NCBI GenBank assembly: GCA_020850755.1
Contig: JADZEB010000011.1
Coordinates: 124,001-188,000 of the forward strand
DNA from: Alphaproteobacteria bacterium
GTDB lineage: Bacteria; Pseudomonadota; Alphaproteobacteria; Acetobacterales; Acetobacteraceae
Direction of reading: 5' to 3'
Length of the DNA stretch: 64,000 nucleotides
How positions within the stretch are numbered: position 1 is the stretch's first letter; each line of letters starts with the position of its first letter. The notes beneath the pieces were generated by a model that did no database searches, was not told the origin of the DNA, and saw only the letters and a program-made list of their open reading frames with translations. A program made the position numbers and the translations under genes. Of this stretch, positions 37,319 to 46,588 are shown piece after piece.

Positions 37319-39715
37319 ATGGCGGTCATCAACGGGACGGGCTTCGACGACAACCTGTCGGGCGACCAGAACATCCCCGGCGAGCCGGACGAGATGCACG
37401 GCTTCGCCGGCAACGATGTGCTGAGTGGCCTTGGCGGCGCCGACCAGATCTTCGGCGGCGACGGCAACGACCAGCTTTTCGGCGACGCAGGCAACGACAC
37501 GCTCGATGGCGGCGCGGGCAACGACCTGCTCGATGGCGGCGCGGGCGCCGACACCATGCAGGGCGGCGACGGCAACGACACCTATCTGGTCGATGATCCC
37601 GGCGACGTGCTGATCGAGGCGTTCGGCACGGACATCGATACCGTCCGCGCGGCCCTGAGCTACGCCTTGCCGGCGGAATTCGAGAACCTGACCCTGCTCG
37701 CATCCGCCGCGTTCGCCTCCGGCACCGGCAACGCCGCCCACAACATCATCATCGGCAACGCCACCGCCAACACCCTGTCCGGGCTCGATGGCAACGACAC
37801 CCTGCACGGCCTGGGTGGCAGCGATACGCTTTCAGGCGGCAACGATGACGACCAGCTCTTCGGTGGCGACGGCAACGACCTGCTCGCCGGCGACGGCAAC
37901 GACGACCAGCTCTTCGGTGGCGATGGCGACGACACGCTCGATGGCGGCGCGGGCATCGACCTGCTCGACGGCGGCGCAGGCAACGACACCTACATCATCA
38001 CCGATGTCGACGACACGATCATCGAGAATGCGGGTGGCGGCATCGACACCATCCTGTTCGCGCTTGCCGGCGGGGTCGATCTATCTTTCCTGCCGGATGT
38101 CGAGAACGTCACCTTCACCGGCACCGGAGCCACCAGCCTCTTCGGCAACGCCCTTGCCAATCTGCTGATCGGCGGCGCGGACAACGACCAGATCAGCGGG
38201 GCGGGCGGGGCGGACACGCTGATCGGCGGCGAGGGCAGCGACCTCCTCGAAGGCGGCGACGGCGATGACACGCTTCTCGGCGGCGGCGGCAACGACACGC
38301 TCGTCGGCGGCGAGGGCAGCGACACCTACGGCATCGACAATGGCGGCGACGTGATCATCGAGAACGGCACCACCGGCACCGACCTCGTGCTCGCGACCGT
38401 CAGCATGGTCCTGCCGGCGACGATCGAGGATGGCCGCATGATCGGCGTGCAGGCCTGGATGACCGGCAACGCGCTCGGCAACGTGATCGAGGGCAGCGCG
38501 CTTGCCAACGCGATCTCCGGCCTTGCCGGCAACGACGTCCTGCTCGGCGCCGGCGGGAACGATGTGCTCGATGGCGGCGACGGCGATGACCGGCTCGATG
38601 GTGGCATCGGCAACGACACGCTGGTTGGCGGAACCGGCAACGACGCGCTCTCGGGCGGCGCGGGGGCCGACAACCTCCAGGGCGGCGATGGCAGCGACGA
38701 ACTCGATGGCGGCGAGGGCAGCGACACGCTCGATGGCGGCACCGGCACCGATGCCATGGCCGGCGGCACAGGCGATGACGTCTATGTCATCGACAATGCC
38801 GGCGATACCGCCACCGAAGGCGCCGGCGCCGGCTTCGACACCGTGCGCACGCGCATCGCCAACCACACGCTTGCCGACAATATCGAACGCGGCATCGCCT
38901 TCTTCGGCGGCTTCGTCAACGTCACCGGCAACGCGCTCGACAACGTGCTGTGGGGCAATGGCGGGGCCAATATCCTTTCGGGCCTCGATGGCAACGACAA
39001 TATCGATGGCGGCACCGGCGACGACAGCATCTCCGGCGGCAACGGCAATGACGTGCTGTTCGGCTCGGGCGGCAACGACACGGTGCAGGGCGATGCCGGC
39101 AACGACCGCGTCTATGGCGATCTCGGCAACGACACGCTCGTTGGCGGCAGCGGCATCGACCTGCTCGACTACAGCCGCTTCACGACAGCGGTGACGACCG
39201 ACCTCGCGCTCGCGGGGGCGCAGAACACCGGCGCTGCCGGCATCGACACGATCAGCGGCTTCGAGGATGTTCTGGGCGGCGGCGGCAACGATATCCTTGC
39301 CGGCGATGGCGCCGCGAACTGGCTTTCAGGCGGCAATGGTGACGACATCCTGACCGGTCGCGGCGGCGCCGACAGCCTGGTCGGCGGCGCCGGCGCGGAT
39401 CGCTTCGTATATCTGGCGATCGGCGACAGCACGGTGCTCGCTGCCGGGCGCGACACCATCTCCGGCTTCGCCGTGGCCGACGGCGATCGCATCGACCTCT
39501 CGGCGATCGATGCCAACGCGGCGCTCGGCGGCGACCAGGCCTTCACCTTCATCGGCAATGCGCTGTTCAGCGGCACGGCCGGCGAACTCGGCTACAGTTT
39601 CTCGGGTGCCGATGTGGTCGTGCGCGCCGACATCGATGGCGATGCCGCGTCCGACTTCGCCGTCCGCATTGCGAACCTCCCGGGCGGAATCACCGCCGCG
39701 GCATTCATCCTCTAG
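37319..39715 (+). CDS. RTX calcium-binding repeat protein (type I secreted)
   Basis: A 798-residue protein built almost entirely of Gly/Asp nonapeptide repeats (GGxGxDxLx), which bind calcium and fold into parallel beta rolls after export. There is no N-terminal signal peptide and no cysteine. Four repeat blocks are separated by non-repeat segments each starting with a (N/S/D)D(T/V)Y core at about residues 87, 223, 335 and 487, and each with E...G.DTV and ENLT/IEN-like strands. Residues 710-798 (DTISGF, DGDRIDLSAIDAN, FTFIGNALF) form a C-terminal secretion-type domain as in serralysins. No protease or lipase domain is present. No type I secretion genes are nearby. A surface or matrix role is plausible. 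Confidence 0.92.
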   Translation: MAVINGTGFDDNLSGDQNIPGEPDEMHGFAGNDVLSGLGGADQIFGGDGNDQLFGDAGNDTLDGGAGNDLLDGGAGADTMQGGDGNDTYLVDDPGDVLIEAFGTDIDTVRAALSYALPAEFENLTLLASAAFASGTGNAAHNIIIGNATANTLSGLDGNDTLHGLGGSDTLSGGNDDDQLFGGDGNDLLAGDGNDDQLFGGDGDDTLDGGAGIDLLDGGAGNDTYIITDVDDTIIENAGGGIDTILFALAGGVDLSFLPDVENVTFTGTGATSLFGNALANLLIGGADNDQISGAGGADTLIGGEGSDLLEGGDGDDTLLGGGGNDTLVGGEGSDTYGIDNGGDVIIENGTTGTDLVLATVSMVLPATIEDGRMIGVQAWMTGNALGNVIEGSALANAISGLAGNDVLLGAGGNDVLDGGDGDDRLDGGIGNDTLVGGTGNDALSGGAGADNLQGGDGSDELDGGEGSDTLDGGTGTDAMAGGTGDDVYVIDNAGDTATEGAGAGFDTVRTRIANHTLADNIERGIAFFGGFVNVTGNALDNVLWGNGGANILSGLDGNDNIDGGTGDDSISGGNGNDVLFGSGGNDTVQGDAGNDRVYGDLGNDTLVGGSGIDLLDYSRFTTAVTTDLALAGAQNTGAAGIDTISGFEDVLGGGGNDILAGDGAANWLSGGNGDDILTGRGGADSLVGGAGADRFVYLAIGDSTVLAAGRDTISGFAVADGDRIDLSAIDANAALGGDQAFTFIGNALFSGTAGELGYSFSGADVVVRADIDGDAASDFAVRIANLPGGITAAAFIL

Positions 39716-40112
39716 CGGTGCCCTGCCCGCGCGCGAGCAGCACCGGCATCAGGAAGAACGCCGCCAGGAGCGCGACATAGATCGCCCCGCGCAGGCCCGT
39801 GAAAGCGGCCAGATAGTCCTGCCAGCTCATGCCGCGCAGGAGGAAGGCCACGGCCAGGTCGCCCAACTGCTGCAGCGCCAGCGCGACCGCGCCCATGCCG
39901 AGCCGCGCGCCGGGGGTTGCCGGCACGCCGAGATGGGCCACCACCCAGCGCGTGGCGAACACCATCGCCACCAGCAGGAAGGGTGCCTCCACCGCCACGC
40001 CGATCGCCTCGCCCCCGCGCGGCGATACAAGCATGACCCGGATCGGGCCGAGCAGCATCCCGACCGCGAACAGGATCGCGCAGTAGAGCGCGCCGGCCTT
40101 GACCGCCAGCAT
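39705..40112 (-). CDS. Small four-helix membrane protein of unknown function
   Basis: A 135-residue inner-membrane protein with four predicted spans, at about residues 5-25, 42-60, 70-90 and 105-125. GPIRVMLVSPRGGEAIGVAVEAPF is a loop after the first span. The topology and size recall TctB, but the sequence is not recognisably TctB and the role is unassigned. It follows the TctC-type gene by 34 bp on the same strand and overlaps the end of the RTX gene by 11 bp (tail to tail). Confidence 0.72.
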   Translation of the reverse strand: MLAVKAGALYCAILFAVGMLLGPIRVMLVSPRGGEAIGVAVEAPFLLVAMVFATRWVVAHLGVPATPGARLGMGAVALALQQLGDLAVAFLLRGMSWQDYLAAFTGLRGAIYVALLAAFFLMPVLLARGQGTARG

Positions 40113-40146
40113 CCGTCCCCCCTGTTGCGGGATCTCGCGGCCGCGC

Positions 40147-41139
40147 CTAGTTCACTGTGATGTTGGCCTCGCGCACAACCTGGCCCCACACCTCTGTCTC
40201 GGTCTGCACGATCCGCGTCAATTCCTCGGGCGTGGAGGATTCGGCATCGCCGCCAGAGCGGGCGAGCCGCTGGCGCACATCGGCGTCGGCGAGCGACTCT
40301 CCCACCACGCGCGCCACCCGCTCGATGATCGGTCGCGGCGTGCCCACGGGCGCGAACAGCGCCCCCCAGGCGCCGGCGACATAGTTGGGCACGCCCGCCT
40401 CCTGCATGGTGGGCAGGTCTGGCAGGAGATGGTGGCGCTTGGCCGCGCACATGGCCAGGGCGCGCACCCGCCCGGCCCTGATCTGCGGCTCGGATGAAGG
40501 CAGGCTGTCGAAGGTCATGCTGATGTTGCCCGCAACCAGATCGTTCATCGCCGGTCCGCCGCCGCGATAGGGCACATGGATGATGTTCGTGCCAGTGCGC
40601 AGCACGAAGAGCGCGCCGGCCAGATGCAGGGCCGAGCCCGTGCCGGCCGAGCCATAGGTCAGCTCTCCGGGCTTCGACTTCGCCAGCGCCACCAGTTCGG
40701 CGACATTGCGCACCGGCAGCGAGGGATGCACGATCAGCGTCTGCTCGATGCGGAAGGCCATCGTGATCGGCAACAGGTCCTTGGCCGGGTCGAAGTTCAT
40801 GCCGCGATAGAGGTGGCGGTTCACGGCCATCGGGCCATTCGTGCCCATCAGCAGCGTATAGCCATCGGGCGCGGCGCGAACGGCGGCCTCCATGCCGAGA
40901 TTGCCGCCGGAGCCGCCGCGATTCTCCACCAGCACGGTCTGGCCCAGCCGGGTGCTGAGATCATTGGCCAGGATGCGCGCCAGCACATCCGTGCCGCCGC
41001 CGGCGGCGAAGGGCACGATCATGCGCACCGGGCGTGCCGGCCACGCACCCTGGGCGCGCGCGATGCGCGGCGCGGCGAGCGCGGCAGGCGTGGCCAGAGC
41101 GGCGGCAACAAGCTGTCGGCGAGACACTCTGCTGGTCAT
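40147..41139 (-). CDS. TctC/Bug-family tricarboxylate-type substrate-binding protein
   Basis: A 330-residue periplasmic receptor of the tripartite tricarboxylate transporter (Bug) family. A Tat-like leader (SRRQLVAAALATPAALA, ending RIARAQ) precedes the family-typical VRMIVPFAAGGGTDVLARILA, GQTVLVENRGGSGGNLG and PDGYTLLMGTNG. It overlaps the upstream hydantoinase B gene by 4 nt. No TctA/TctB pair is in the window, so its transport partners lie elsewhere or it acts as a sensor. By context its ligand may be a substrate or product of the hydantoinase pair. Confidence 0.92.
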   Translation of the reverse strand: MTSRVSRRQLVAAALATPAALAAPRIARAQGAWPARPVRMIVPFAAGGGTDVLARILANDLSTRLGQTVLVENRGGSGGNLGMEAAVRAAPDGYTLLMGTNGPMAVNRHLYRGMNFDPAKDLLPITMAFRIEQTLIVHPSLPVRNVAELVALAKSKPGELTYGSAGTGSALHLAGALFVLRTGTNIIHVPYRGGGPAMNDLVAGNISMTFDSLPSSEPQIRAGRVRALAMCAAKRHHLLPDLPTMQEAGVPNYVAGAWGALFAPVGTPRPIIERVARVVGESLADADVRQRLARSGGDAESSTPEELTRIVQTETEVWGQVVREANITVN

Positions 41140-42890
41140 GATCTGCCCTCCTGTTCCTTCCAGTCGCGCAAGGCCGCGGCAACACGCGCGGCGCCATGGT
41201 CGCGTTCGGCCGCGGCGCGGGAAACCTTGCCGTCGAGAATGTCTGCGGCGAGCGCGCGCAGGTCGCGCTCTGCCGGGCTGCCCAGTCCGCCGCCGCCGGC
41301 CGTTTCCATGCGCACCGCCTCCCCAGCCTTGAGCGGGATCGCGGTGGCATTGGTTTCCAGCGCCCGCTCGTGCGGCGTGCCGGGATAGATGGTCAGATGC
41401 GCGGCGCCCCCATCGAGCCCGCCGGCAACACCCGGCGCGGTGGCGACGTGGCCATCGGCGCGGGCGGTTATCAATGTGCCGTCCACACGCGCGCACAATT
41501 CGCGCGCGATCGCCAGGCCGCCGCGCCAGCGCCCCGCCCCGCCGCTGTCGGGCACGAGCGCATATTCGTTGAGCAGCAGCGGATACTCGATCTCCAGCGC
41601 CTCGGCCGGCAGGTTCGAGGTGTTCGAGGTGTGCACGTGGATCGCGTCCTGCCCGTCGCCACCCCAGCGCGCGCCGGCCCCGCCGCCGATCGTCTCCAGA
41701 TAGACATAGGCGCCGCTGCGCCGGTGCCCGGCGGTGACCAGCGCGGGCACGGAATCGTTGCTCGCGGCCATGGCGCGCTCGGGCGGCAGCGCCTTCTGGA
41801 AGGCCTGGAAGATCGCGCCGGCGACGCGGTTGCCGGTGATCGCGCGCGTGGCCGTGGCGGCCGGGAAGCGCGGATTGACGATCGTGCCCTCGGGCGCGGT
41901 GATGCGGACCGCGTCGAACAGACCGCTGTTCGGCGGCAGCTCGGGATCGAGCATCGCCTTGGTGGCGTAGAAGCAGGTCGCCTCCAGCGCGTTGCGCACC
42001 ATGTTGAGCGCGCCCTTGGCCTGCGCCGCCGTGCCGTCGAAGTCGAGCAGCAGGTCCGAGCCGCGGATCGACACGCGCACGCGGATCGGGATCGGGGTGG
42101 CGACATCGACACCGTCGCCATCCATCCAGCGCTCGCCGTGATAGTCGCCGTCCGGCAGGGCGGCGATGCGCGCGCGGATGCGCCGCCCGGTGTAGGCGAG
42201 CAGATCGTCGATCGAGCGCTGCACGGACCCCAGCCCCTCGCCCGCCACCAGCCGGCGCACCAGCTCGGCGCCGCGATTGTTGACCGCGATCTGCACGCCG
42301 AGATCGAGCGAACGCTCCTCCGGCTCGCGGCTGTTGTGCGCGATCAGGCCGAGCAGGTCCTTGTCGAGCTTGCCCGCGCGCACCAGCCGCATCACCGGGA
42401 TGCGCAGGCCCTCCTCGTAGATCGAGCGGGCGCGCTGCGACATCGAGCCGGGATGGGGCCCGCCGACATCGGAATGGTGCCCGACATTGGCGGTGAAGAA
42501 GGCGACCCTGCCATCGATGAACACCGGCGTGACGATGTTGATGTCGGGCTGGTGCGTGCCGCGCGCCAGGAAGGTGTCGTTGCAGACGAAGGCATCGCCC
42601 TCCTCCATCGCCTCGACCGGGGTGTGGTCGAGCACGGAGAGCACGCTGCCCATCAGCGAGCCGAGATGCATCGGCATGTGCGATGCCTGGGCCACGCAGC
42701 GCCCGCGCGCATCGAACAGCCCGACCGAGCAGTCCTTGCGCTCCTTGACGTTGGAGGAGAAGGAGGCGCGGATCAGCGCATGCCCCATCTCCTCGGTGAT
42801 GGAAAGGAGGCGGTTCGAGAACACCTCCATCGCGATCGGGTCGGCGGCGCCGGCAGGCGGCATCGCGCCGGGCTTTGCGGTGTCAGGCAT
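41136..42890 (-). CDS. hyuB: Hydantoinase B / oxoprolinase-B subunit
   Basis: A 584-residue hydantoinase B-type subunit. The start PDPIAMEVFSNRLLSITEEMG and SSNVKERKDCSVGLFDARG are typical. Middle features include DAFVCNDTFLARGTHQPDINIVTPVF with NVGHHSDVGG, which are probable metal ligands. It pairs with the A subunit to cleave a cyclic or linear amide with ATP hydrolysis (N-methylhydantoinase, 5-oxoprolinase, caprolactamase and acetone carboxylase relatives). The start overlaps the A gene by 8 nt. The substrate is unknown. Confidence 0.9.
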   Translation of the reverse strand: MPDTAKPGAMPPAGAADPIAMEVFSNRLLSITEEMGHALIRASFSSNVKERKDCSVGLFDARGRCVAQASHMPMHLGSLMGSVLSVLDHTPVEAMEEGDAFVCNDTFLARGTHQPDINIVTPVFIDGRVAFFTANVGHHSDVGGPHPGSMSQRARSIYEEGLRIPVMRLVRAGKLDKDLLGLIAHNSREPEERSLDLGVQIAVNNRGAELVRRLVAGEGLGSVQRSIDDLLAYTGRRIRARIAALPDGDYHGERWMDGDGVDVATPIPIRVRVSIRGSDLLLDFDGTAAQAKGALNMVRNALEATCFYATKAMLDPELPPNSGLFDAVRITAPEGTIVNPRFPAATATRAITGNRVAGAIFQAFQKALPPERAMAASNDSVPALVTAGHRRSGAYVYLETIGGGAGARWGGDGQDAIHVHTSNTSNLPAEALEIEYPLLLNEYALVPDSGGAGRWRGGLAIARELCARVDGTLITARADGHVATAPGVAGGLDGGAAHLTIYPGTPHERALETNATAIPLKAGEAVRMETAGGGGLGSPAERDLRALAADILDGKVSRAAAERDHGAARVAAALRDWKEQEGRS

Positions 42891-45018
42891 GGGCGTGCGC
42901 CCGGCCGGCCTCGCGCCGGTCGGTCCTCTCCTCGAAGCGCAGGATGATGTTGCCGTCGGCATCGAGCGCGGCGCTCTGGCCGGGGAAGACCACGGTGGTC
43001 GCGCTCATCTCCTCGATGATGGCCGGGCCGGCCAGGCGCGCGCCCACGGGCAGCGCGTCGCGATCATAGATTGGCGTCTCGCGCCAGCCGCGCCGCGCAT
43101 CGTAGTAGACGGTGCGTGTGCCGATGCGCGCAGCCTCCACCGTGCCGGTGGCGGGCGGCGGCTCGGGCTCGGCGCGCGGCACGCGTCCGATTGCGGTCAG
43201 GCGGCAGTTCACCAGCTCCACCGCCCGGCCCGGGATGGCGTAGCCATAGGCGCGCTCATGCTCGGCGGCAAAGCCGGCCAGCACCTGTTCGAGCGGCGTT
43301 GCCGCCTTGTCGAGCGGAACGCGCACCTCGTGGTTCTGGCCCTCGTAGCGCAGCTCCACCGCGACGCGATGGACGCGCCGTTCGGCCGGGATGCGCTCGC
43401 TGTCGAGCCAGGCCTCGGCCTCGCGCGCCATGTCGGCGAAATGCCCGCCCGCGCGCGCCCACACGGCGGCATCCAGCGGCGCGATATCGGACCGCACGAA
43501 GTCGAGCGCGACATCGGCGAGCAGGATCCCGCGCGCGCACATGGTGCCGGGCTCGCGCGGGACGACAACAACCGGGATGCCGCATTCGGCCGCGACCTCG
43601 GTCGCGTGCAACGGCCCCGCCCCGCCATAGGCGAACAGGGCGAAACGCTCAGGCGAGAAGCCGCGCTCGGTGGTCACGCCGCGGATGGCGCGGCCCATGT
43701 TCGCCACCGCCACCCGCACCATGCCGAGCGCCGCCACGGCCAGCGGCAGGCCGAGCGGCTTCGCCACCCGCTCCTCGATGGCGCGGCGTGCGGCCGCGGC
43801 ATCGACCGGCATCTTGCCGCGCAGGAGCGCGCTCTGGTCGAGCCGGCCGAGCACGATGTTGGCATCCGTCAGCGTCGCTTCCGTGCCGCCGCGGCCATAG
43901 GCCACCGGGCCGGGATCGGCACCAACGCTGCGCGGCCCCATCTTGAGCGCGCCGCCATCGTCCATCCAGGCGACCGAGCCGCCGCCGGCGCCGATCACGT
44001 CGATGCCGATCGCCGGCACCTTGACCGGATGGCCGGCAACCTCGCGCGCGCCGGTGGAGGTGGCCTGGCCATCGACGATCACCGAGACGTCCGTGGACGT
44101 GCCACCGACATCGAAGGTGACGACGTCGGGGAAGCCAGCGGCGGTGGCGACAACGGCCGCACCGTTCACCCCGGCCGCAGGCCCCGACAGGCAGGTGCGC
44201 ACCGGGCAGAGGCGCGCGGTGGCCACCGACATCAGCCCGCCATTGGAGTGGATCGTGTAGGGCTCGGCGGCGATGCCCGCGCCGCGCACACGCCCGAGCA
44301 GCCGCTCCAGATAGCCGGCCATGCGCGGCCCGACATAGGCGTTCAGCACGGTGGTCGAGAAGCGGTCGAACTCGCGGAACTCCGGCAGCACCTCTGAGGA
44401 GAGCGACAGGTAGATGCCGGGCGCCACGCGCTCCACCACCCGCCGCGCAGCCTGCTCGTGGGCGGGGTCGCGCCAGGCATGCAGGAAGCCGATCGCGATC
44501 GCCTCCACCCCGGCCTCGGCCAGGCCGCGCGCGGCGGCCTCGACCTCGGCCGCGTCGATCGGGCGCAGCACGCCGCCCTCGGCGCTCATGCGTTCGGCGA
44601 TCTCGATCCGCCGCCGGCGCGGCACCAGCGGCTCGGGGCGGCGCACACTGTAGTCGTAGAGGTGCGGGCGGGTCTGGCGCGCGATCTCCAAGACGTCGCG
44701 GAAGCCCTTGGTGGTCAGCATGCCGGTGCGCGCGCCGCGCCGCTCGATCACCATGTTGGTGGCAACCGTGGTGCCGTGGCCGACGAAGGCGACCTCCTTG
44801 GGGTCGCCCTTGGCCAGAGCCAGGATGCCGAGAATGCCCGCCTCGATCGCCTGCGAGGGATCGGCCGGGGTGGAGGGCACCTTGTGGAACAGGATGCGCC
44901 CGGTGGTCTCGTCCACCATGGCAAGGTCGGTGAATGTGCCACCGACATCGACGCCGATGCGCAGGCGCCGGCCCGTCTTGCCGCCCGGCTGTCCGCCGGA
45001 CGCGTTCGCGCCACTCAT
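42883..45018 (-). CDS. hyuA: Hydantoinase A / oxoprolinase-A subunit
   Basis: A 711-residue ATP-binding subunit. The ASKHA-type phosphate loop RIGVDVGGTFTDLAMVDE is at the N terminus, with GHGTTVATNMVIERRGARTGMLTTKGFRDVLEI, SSEVLPEFREFDRFSTTVLNAYV and VTFDVGGTSTDVSVI further on. The catalytic A subunit phosphorylates the amide carbonyl before the B subunit hydrolyses it. It is the first gene of hyuA-hyuB-TctC-membrane protein, divergent from an IclR regulator at 45195. A second, clearly distinct hyuA is at 56521-58641. Confidence 0.92.
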   Translation of the reverse strand: MSGANASGGQPGGKTGRRLRIGVDVGGTFTDLAMVDETTGRILFHKVPSTPADPSQAIEAGILGILALAKGDPKEVAFVGHGTTVATNMVIERRGARTGMLTTKGFRDVLEIARQTRPHLYDYSVRRPEPLVPRRRRIEIAERMSAEGGVLRPIDAAEVEAAARGLAEAGVEAIAIGFLHAWRDPAHEQAARRVVERVAPGIYLSLSSEVLPEFREFDRFSTTVLNAYVGPRMAGYLERLLGRVRGAGIAAEPYTIHSNGGLMSVATARLCPVRTCLSGPAAGVNGAAVVATAAGFPDVVTFDVGGTSTDVSVIVDGQATSTGAREVAGHPVKVPAIGIDVIGAGGGSVAWMDDGGALKMGPRSVGADPGPVAYGRGGTEATLTDANIVLGRLDQSALLRGKMPVDAAAARRAIEERVAKPLGLPLAVAALGMVRVAVANMGRAIRGVTTERGFSPERFALFAYGGAGPLHATEVAAECGIPVVVVPREPGTMCARGILLADVALDFVRSDIAPLDAAVWARAGGHFADMAREAEAWLDSERIPAERRVHRVAVELRYEGQNHEVRVPLDKAATPLEQVLAGFAAEHERAYGYAIPGRAVELVNCRLTAIGRVPRAEPEPPPATGTVEAARIGTRTVYYDARRGWRETPIYDRDALPVGARLAGPAIIEEMSATTVVFPGQSAALDADGNIILRFEERTDRREAGRAHAHA

Positions 45019-45194
45019 GCAGTCTGCCCGTCCCGTTCTTGTTCCGTTGGTAGAATGTCCCACCGCCCGCGGGGCTTGTCCATGCGCGTTGTGCGGGCAG
45101 CCTGCCGCGGGCCATTCTGTGCTAGTCTGCGTCTCGGGCGCCTGGAACACCGACCGGGCGCGCCTGGCGCTGCGGAGGGCTCGGGGGTGCGGGG

Positions 45195-46034
45195 ATGAAG
45201 TCGCTGTCGAAAGCGCTGCGCGTCTTCTGCGCCTTCGAGGCCGGCCAGCCGCTCGGCGTGACCGAGATCAGCCAGCGCTGCGGCCTGTCCAAGGGGCAGG
45301 TGTCGAAGATCCTGCAGGTGTTCCGCAGCCACGAGTTGCTGCACCAGGATCCCAAGACGCGGCGCTACCGCATCTCGCTGCGCGCCTTCATGCTCGGATC
45401 GGCCTTCGTCAACCGCCACCCGCTCGCCTCGGCCAGCCTGCCCAGCCTGCGCCGGCTGGTGGACCGGGCGGGCCATTCCGCAACCCTGTCGGTGCTCGAT
45501 CGCGGCCGGGTCGCGCACCTGCTGGCGGTGGAGGGGCCGCTGTTCCTCGATGCGCGCTGGCGCGTGGGCCGGGCCATCACCTACCATGTCGCCGCCTCGG
45601 CCCGGGTGCTGCTGGCCAGCGCCCCGCCCGAGGAGGTAGAGCAGATCATGGCCGAGGCCGGCCTGCCCGCCCTCACGCCGCGCACGATCACCGACCCCGA
45701 CTGCTTCCGCCAGCACCTTGCCGGGGTGCGCGAGCGCGGCTTCGATGTCAGCCGCAGCGAGGGCGTGCCGGGCCTCGGCGCGATCGCGGTGCCGGTGTTC
45801 GGCGCGGGCGGGCGAACCATCGCCTCGCTCAGCCTGATCTTCCCGGAACACACCGTGCCCGAGGCGGGCGAGGCCGAGCTGATCGCCGCCCTGCACGCCG
45901 CCGCGCGCACGATCTCGGTGCGCATGGGCGCCGACATCTATCCCTTCGGCGGCCTGCCGCCGCGACCGACGAAGCCGAAGGCGGCCCCGCGCAAGCGAGC
46001 AGGCAGCGTCACGCGCCCGGCCGAGCGCGCCTAG
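45195..46034 (+). CDS. IclR family transcriptional regulator
   Basis: A 279-residue IclR-type regulator. The winged helix-turn-helix covers residues 1-65 (ALRVFCAFEAGQPLGVTEISQRCGLSKGQVSKILQVFRSHELL). The effector domain includes YRISLRAFMLGSAFVN, SATLSVLDRGRVAHLLAVEG and LGAIAVPVFGAGGRTIASLSLIFPE. A basic Pro/Lys/Arg tail ends the protein. It diverges from hyuA at 45018 (176-bp gap) and converges with soxG, overlapping it by 4 nt at the stops. It may control either or both hydantoinase operons. Confidence 0.9.
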   Translation: MKSLSKALRVFCAFEAGQPLGVTEISQRCGLSKGQVSKILQVFRSHELLHQDPKTRRYRISLRAFMLGSAFVNRHPLASASLPSLRRLVDRAGHSATLSVLDRGRVAHLLAVEGPLFLDARWRVGRAITYHVAASARVLLASAPPEEVEQIMAEAGLPALTPRTITDPDCFRQHLAGVRERGFDVSRSEGVPGLGAIAVPVFGAGGRTIASLSLIFPEHTVPEAGEAELIAALHAAARTISVRMGADIYPFGGLPPRPTKPKAAPRKRAGSVTRPAERA

Positions 46035-46588
46035 GGCTGTTCCGGCGCCCCCTCGCCGATCACCTCGGCGAGCCAGCCGCGCGCCGCGACCGCATAGCTG
46101 CGCGGCACCAGAAGGGTGAAGGCATCGCCCGCCTTGTCTGCTGTAGTGCCATCATCGGCGCGCGCCTCGCACATCAGGATGACCGCGTAGCTGCCAAGCC
46201 GCGTCGCCGCGCCGCTGCCGGCGGGGAACTGCGCCGGGCCGAGATCGAGCGCAGAGCCCGCGGCCAGCGCCTCGGCCGCGCCCGGCCCGGCGAGCGACAG
46301 GGCCAGCCAGGCATCGCCCATCTCGATCACCGCGGCATGGTGGGGGGCGAGCGCGGCACGCAAGGGCTCGCCGACATCGCGCCCGCGCGGCAGCAGCAGC
46401 CACTCGTCGGGGGCGAGCGCCAGCACGCCCACCGCCCCGCCGCGCACCATCCGCCCGCCCTGGCGCGGCAGGGAGAGGCCGAGCGCCGCCTCGGCCGCCG
46501 CGACGGCCGGCACGTCATCGGGCACGAGGCGCAGCAAGAGGGCCGCGACCGGCGCGGGATCGCCCAGCCGGGTGCGCCGCTTAGCCAT
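46031..46588 (-). CDS. soxG: Sarcosine oxidase gamma subunit
   Basis: A 185-residue gamma subunit of heterotetrameric sarcosine oxidase, related to the folate-binding GcvT/YgfZ fold. DEWLLLPRGRDVGEPLRAAL and IEMGDAWLALSLAGPGAAEALAAGSALDL are typical of SoxG. It completes the complex with SoxB, SoxD and SoxA. The start ATG overlaps the soxA stop by 8 nt. It is the last gene of the leftward operon beginning at 58641. Confidence 0.88.
   Translation of the reverse strand: MAKRRTRLGDPAPVAALLLRLVPDDVPAVAAAEAALGLSLPRQGGRMVRGGAVGVLALAPDEWLLLPRGRDVGEPLRAALAPHHAAVIEMGDAWLALSLAGPGAAEALAAGSALDLGPAQFPAGSGAATRLGSYAVILMCEARADDGTTADKAGDAFTLLVPRSYAVAARGWLAEVIGEGAPEQP

Noticed and set aside
37440..39300. Periodic DNA repeats in the RTX gene as a possible CRISPR or tandem repeat array.
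   Set aside because: The period follows the 9-residue protein repeat in frame, with no constant repeat and no unique spacers.
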